From Halicephalobus mephisto (lineage: Eukaryota; Nematoda; Chromadorea; Rhabditida; Panagrolaimidae), in contig SWDT01000120.1 of assembly GCA_009193035.1 (NCBI GenBank), forward strand, positions 248,001 through 312,000: a stretch of DNA of 64,000 nucleotides, in the 5' to 3' direction. Below are positions 60,829-64,000 of the stretch, one piece after another. The notes beneath the pieces were generated by a model. The model saw nothing but the letters and a program-made list of their open reading frames with translations, searched no databases and had not been told where the DNA came from. The position numbers were made by a program, and so were the translations under genes. The first letter of the stretch is position 1, and each line of letters begins with the position of its first letter.

Positions 60829-61096
60829 ACTTGTTCCCTCTCTATTCCGCAAGATTTATCTCAATTTAGAAATTTTTTAATAAATGAATTAACTTGATAT
60901 TTTAGTTAAGGATGAAAGTTATCTTATAAAAATCTTCGAAATCAGTGAGGATTGAAAAAGAGGAAAATGAGGAACTGTATGACACTTGTTCCCTCTCTAT
61001 TCCGCAAGATTTATCTCATTTTAAAAATTTTTTAATAAATAAATTAACTTGATATTTTAGTTAAGGATGAAAGTTATCTTATAAAAATCTTCGATG
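60829..61096. repeat. 158-bp direct duplication
   Basis: The block cttgttccctctctattccg through gatgaaagttatcttataaa occurs at 60829 and 60987 with few differences. Confidence 0.88.
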
Positions 61097-61515
61097 GGAC
61101 AGAAGCTATCGGAAAAAGAGGACCTGAAGAGATAACCTGGATATCAGGGACTCTAGAATACTGTAGAAAATAGTGAGATTCTCAGGTGTATTATGTTGGA
61201 ACAGAAACTGTACTAGAAAGAGAGGATCCAAAAAGATAACCTGAATATCAGGGATTCTAGAATACTGTAGAAAATGAGTGAGATTCTCAGGTGTATTATG
61301 TTGGAACTTATGCAGATGTTGGAACAGAAACTGTACTAGAAAGAGAGGACCGGAAAAGATAACCTGAATATCAGGGACCCTAGAATACTGTAGGGCATGA
61401 GCAAAATTTTCAAATGTATTATGTTGGAACAGAATTTATACTAGAAAGAGAGGATCCGAAGAGATAATTTAACTATCAGGGACCCTAGAATACTGTAGAG
61501 CAAGAGCGACTTCTG
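61085..61515. repeat. About 103- to 118-bp tandem repeat, four copies
   Basis: The unit carries gaaactgtactagaaagaga, gataacctgaatatcaggga and ctagaatactgtag. The copies diverge by about 10%. The rest to 61730 is plain AT-rich DNA. Confidence 0.88.
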
Positions 61516-61729
61516 GTTGTCTGTTGTGCAGGACATGTACATTGCTCGTCTGTACCTTATCTGTTAAGTAAAGATTTGTAATATTCTTCTTATTCTTAAT
61601 CTTAACAATATAAAAACTCATCTTTTACATTTTTTGAAAATTCCAAAATTTAAATTTCATTATTAATTTTAACAAATATAAAATCGAAAATATATTTCTA
61701 TATATTTTTTAAAACAGATTCTGAAAATT

Positions 61730-61890
61730 ATTTTTTAAAAATAAAAAAATAAAAACATCATTTTTTAAAAATCATTTTTTAAAAATTATTTTTTTTTAAA
61801 TAAAAAAATAAAAACATCATTTTTTAAAAATTATTTTTTTTTAAATAAAAAAATAAAAACATCATTTTTTAAAAATCATTTTTTTGGATC
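61730..61890. repeat. Short A/T tandem repeat
   Basis: The unit aaaaaaataaaaacatcatt plus ttttaaaaat, three copies. Confidence 0.75.
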
Positions 61891-62099
61891 CCCAAAAATG
61901 ACTATTATCAATTATGTGCGGAATTTCAAAGAATATCATTTTTCAAAACAAAATATCAGTAACCATTTACTTTCTTGGAAAATTGAAAGTTGTCTATTTT
62001 TTGGACATCCTATATATAAATTTAATAAAGAAAATTTTCAGGATAAAAATAAGTTAATTTTTCTGTATTAGATTAAAGTTCGGAAAATAAAATATTCCG

Positions 62100-62310
62100 A
62101 GAATAAGATTTTAAATAATAGTTTTAAAAAAAATAAACTTTAATTAAAAAATTGAAAAAATAATAGTTTTAAAAAAAATAAACTTTAATCAAAAAATCGA
62201 AAAAATAATAGTTTTAAAAAAAAATAAACTTTAATTAAAAAATCAAAGAAATAATAATTTTAAAAAAAATAAACTTTAATCAAAAAATCGAAAAAATAAT
62301 AATTTATTCG
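62100..62310. repeat. About 57-bp tandem repeat, four copies
   Basis: The unit aaaaaaataaactttaatta plus aaaaatcgaaaaaataatag. The stretch 61890-62100 before it is non-coding. Confidence 0.8.
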
Positions 62311-62563
62311 GTCGTCTTAAATTTCAGCAATCAAATCAGATAATTAAATAAAACTGTTAAAATTTATTAAAACTAGTTTTTTTTTGAAAGTACTTGTAAA
62401 TTTTTTTCTATTTTTCGTCTATACGGTTCATATTTTTCGATTTACTTAATCTCACCGACATAACATCTTGACGGAAGTTTAAATTTTCTCCCTTCTACAT
62501 AATAGTAATGAATGATCTTTATAGCAATAATAACACTTTGAGAAATCGACACTTTTTGACATA

Positions 62564-62883
62564 CAATGGACTCACGATAATTGGAAGTTTGGTAAATGAA
62601 AGATTGGTAAGTAGAAGTTTGGTAAGTGGAAGCTTGGTAAATGGAAGTTTGATAAATGGAAGTTTGGTAAATAGAAGTTCGATAAATAGAAGTTTGGTAA
62701 CTGGAAGCTTGGTAAATGGAAGTTTGGTAAATAGAAGTTTGGTAAATGGAAGTTTGATAAATGAAACTCGGAAATGCCATTTGATCTTTAACGTTCCCTA
62801 AGTTGAACATTCAATAACTGAAAAATCGCCATAAGTTGAACGTTTCCCAGTCCCTTCAAGTTCCATTTATCGCGAGTCCACTG
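62564..62883. mobile_element. Pogo-like MITE with internal 15-bp minisatellite
   Basis: TA-flanked 320-bp element. Ends are caatggactcacgataattg at the left and tttatcgcgagtccactg at the right, in inverted orientation. From 62583 to about 62765 it is filled by a 15-bp unit (ggaagtttggtaaat), about twelve copies, in-frame on both strands and so falsely open as protein. The unit is an extension of the sequence just inside the left end. Confidence 0.82.
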
Positions 62884-63414
62884 TAATAGTTCTTTTTCGA
62901 ACGTTTGATATGCAATTTTTTTCTCAATTACTTTTCATCTGGATTTAATGTCTAATTCACATTCGAATTTTTTGAAATTCATATTATTCAAATCACTCGA
63001 ATTTTTTGGAATTTACATTTTTCAAATCATTCGAATTTTTCAAAATTTACATTTTTCGATTCACTCGAATTCAACAGTTGTGAAAAAATCCGAATTTTTT
63101 AGTTTCACACATGATAATATTGTTTAAATATTTTTGGCCCGTTTTGTCTTCGACGCGAGTCTTGCTTAAAGGAACGATAATCCCATTAAAACCTCGAAGG
63201 GGCCGCTTCGATATGCCTTTCGTCTTTTGTGGCAGACTTTGTTTTCAAGCCGTCAATAAGACCGGAGAATTCAATATTTTTTTTTAATATTGTTTTCTTA
63301 GGCATAAATATAAATGATTATGAAATTTCAAAGTTAATAAAATTGTAATTTGATTATAAATTTTTTATTTTTTTTCAAATAATATAATAAAAAAAACTTA
63401 ATTTTTTGTTTAAT
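62884..63414. other. Intergenic DNA with GC-rich patch at 63135-63260
   Basis: Repeated words tcactcgaattttttggaat occur at 62960-63080. The patch 63135-63260 (tcgaaggggccgcttcgata and neighbours) is much more GC-rich than its flanks. No frame there is open for more than about 30 codons, and I could not identify an RNA gene. Confidence 0.35.
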
Positions 63415-63770
63415 AATAAATAAAATCGTCATTATTATTTTTTAATTTTTATCTTAAATGTGAAATATTTATGAAGGTGTGAGGATTTTGTTAGTTTGGG
63501 AATCGTTACTGGGATAAAAGTTACGTTTTTTGCTTATTGGAGCTGTTTTTGGATAGTGACTAGAAAGCTCTGATTTCAATTGGAAGTAGACACTATCTCA
63601 AATCTCTATACACAAAAAAGCGTCATTTTAGATACAACAAAAGTAGAAATTGTCATTATTATTTTAATTTAATCAAAAATGTCGAATATTCATAAAAATG
63701 TGACGATTGTGTTACATTTTTCTTACATTTCGGAATCGTTATGGAGCTAAAAGTTACGGTTTTTTGTACG
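63415..63770 (+). mobile_element. GCACAAAAAA-family element, copy with internal deletion
   Basis: Matches 57728-58107 in the same orientation but lacks the gacagcactagtgaatttcg block, as if deleted between gatagtga repeats. Left and right ends are more degenerate. Confidence 0.65.
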
Positions 63771-64000
63771 AACAAAAATTAATAGCAGTAGCAAAAAATA
63801 TTAAACCAATTATGGTGTCCCAAAATCTTGCATAGTGTTGTTACCACCATGCCCTAGATGCCTAAGCCCAATCCCAAAAGCCGATTTCCACACATAATTA
63901 GTAATTTATCTCTTACCTTATATTTCTTCCATTTTATATTTTTTCTGTTCACGAAATCAATTTTAATTTTTAAAATTTCAGTATTGTATAATGATTTTGT
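63771..64000. other. Window end, no gene seen
   Basis: The sequence continues past the window. The last lines hold ttaaaatttcag, a possible splice acceptor at about 63980, so an exon may begin just there. There is too little sequence to tell. Confidence 0.25.

Noticed and set aside
62442..62810. Open frames with GSLVN or YQTSI repeats on both strands
   Set aside because: They arise from a 15-bp minisatellite inside a MITE; unit length divisible by three keeps all copies in frame.

Overview
The window is eukaryotic nuclear DNA, most likely from a nematode. It is very AT-rich. Genes have many introns, several coding exons start a few bases after an AG acceptor with no visible upstream exon (as expected for spliced-leader trans-splicing), and the alpha-tubulin gene has the start codon alone in its first exon, a layout I recall from nematode tubulin genes. 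The ADAM protein resembles the protease-dead UNC-71/ADM-1 type. I cannot name the species. Many coding-supported acceptors end in TTTTAG or even TAAG rather than the TTTTCAG usual in Caenorhabditis.

Layout on the + strand: a peptide-type GPCR (1120-3177); the C-terminal half of glycogen synthase (3656-4811); complete alpha-tubulin (6792-9002); complete multidomain acetyl-CoA carboxylase (28305-42672). On the - strand: ADAM (19227-12270); ankyrin-repeat protein (24692-22441); a 65-residue ORF nested in acetyl-CoA carboxylase intron 1 (31815-31618); apyrase of the CANT1/SCAN type (46425-43165); a Nop16-like nucleolar protein with a very long Lys/Glu-rich insert (51182-49246); a secreted lipocalin-like protein (58316-55634); a small IQ-motif protein (60691-59029). 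All multi-exon models were built by hand from splice sites. Exon phases agree in every one, which is the main support for them.

The genes do not form a pathway or operon. They are a mix of cytoskeletal, metabolic (glycogen, fatty acid, nucleotide hydrolysis), surface and ribosome-biogenesis functions, each apparently with its own promoter.

Most non-coding DNA is tandem repeats with units of roughly 15-220 bp, or small DNA-transposon-like elements. Two families are clear: TA-flanked elements with CAGTRGA-like ends (pogo/Tigger-like MITEs), and an element whose ends read roughly GCACAAAAAA. There is also a tRNA-derived SINE candidate with a perfect Pol III A box and B box. The strongest unexplained observation is that two introns of the acetyl-CoA carboxylase gene (36895-37481 and 38526-38974), on either side of one exon, are near-identical copies of each other right up to the 3' splice site.
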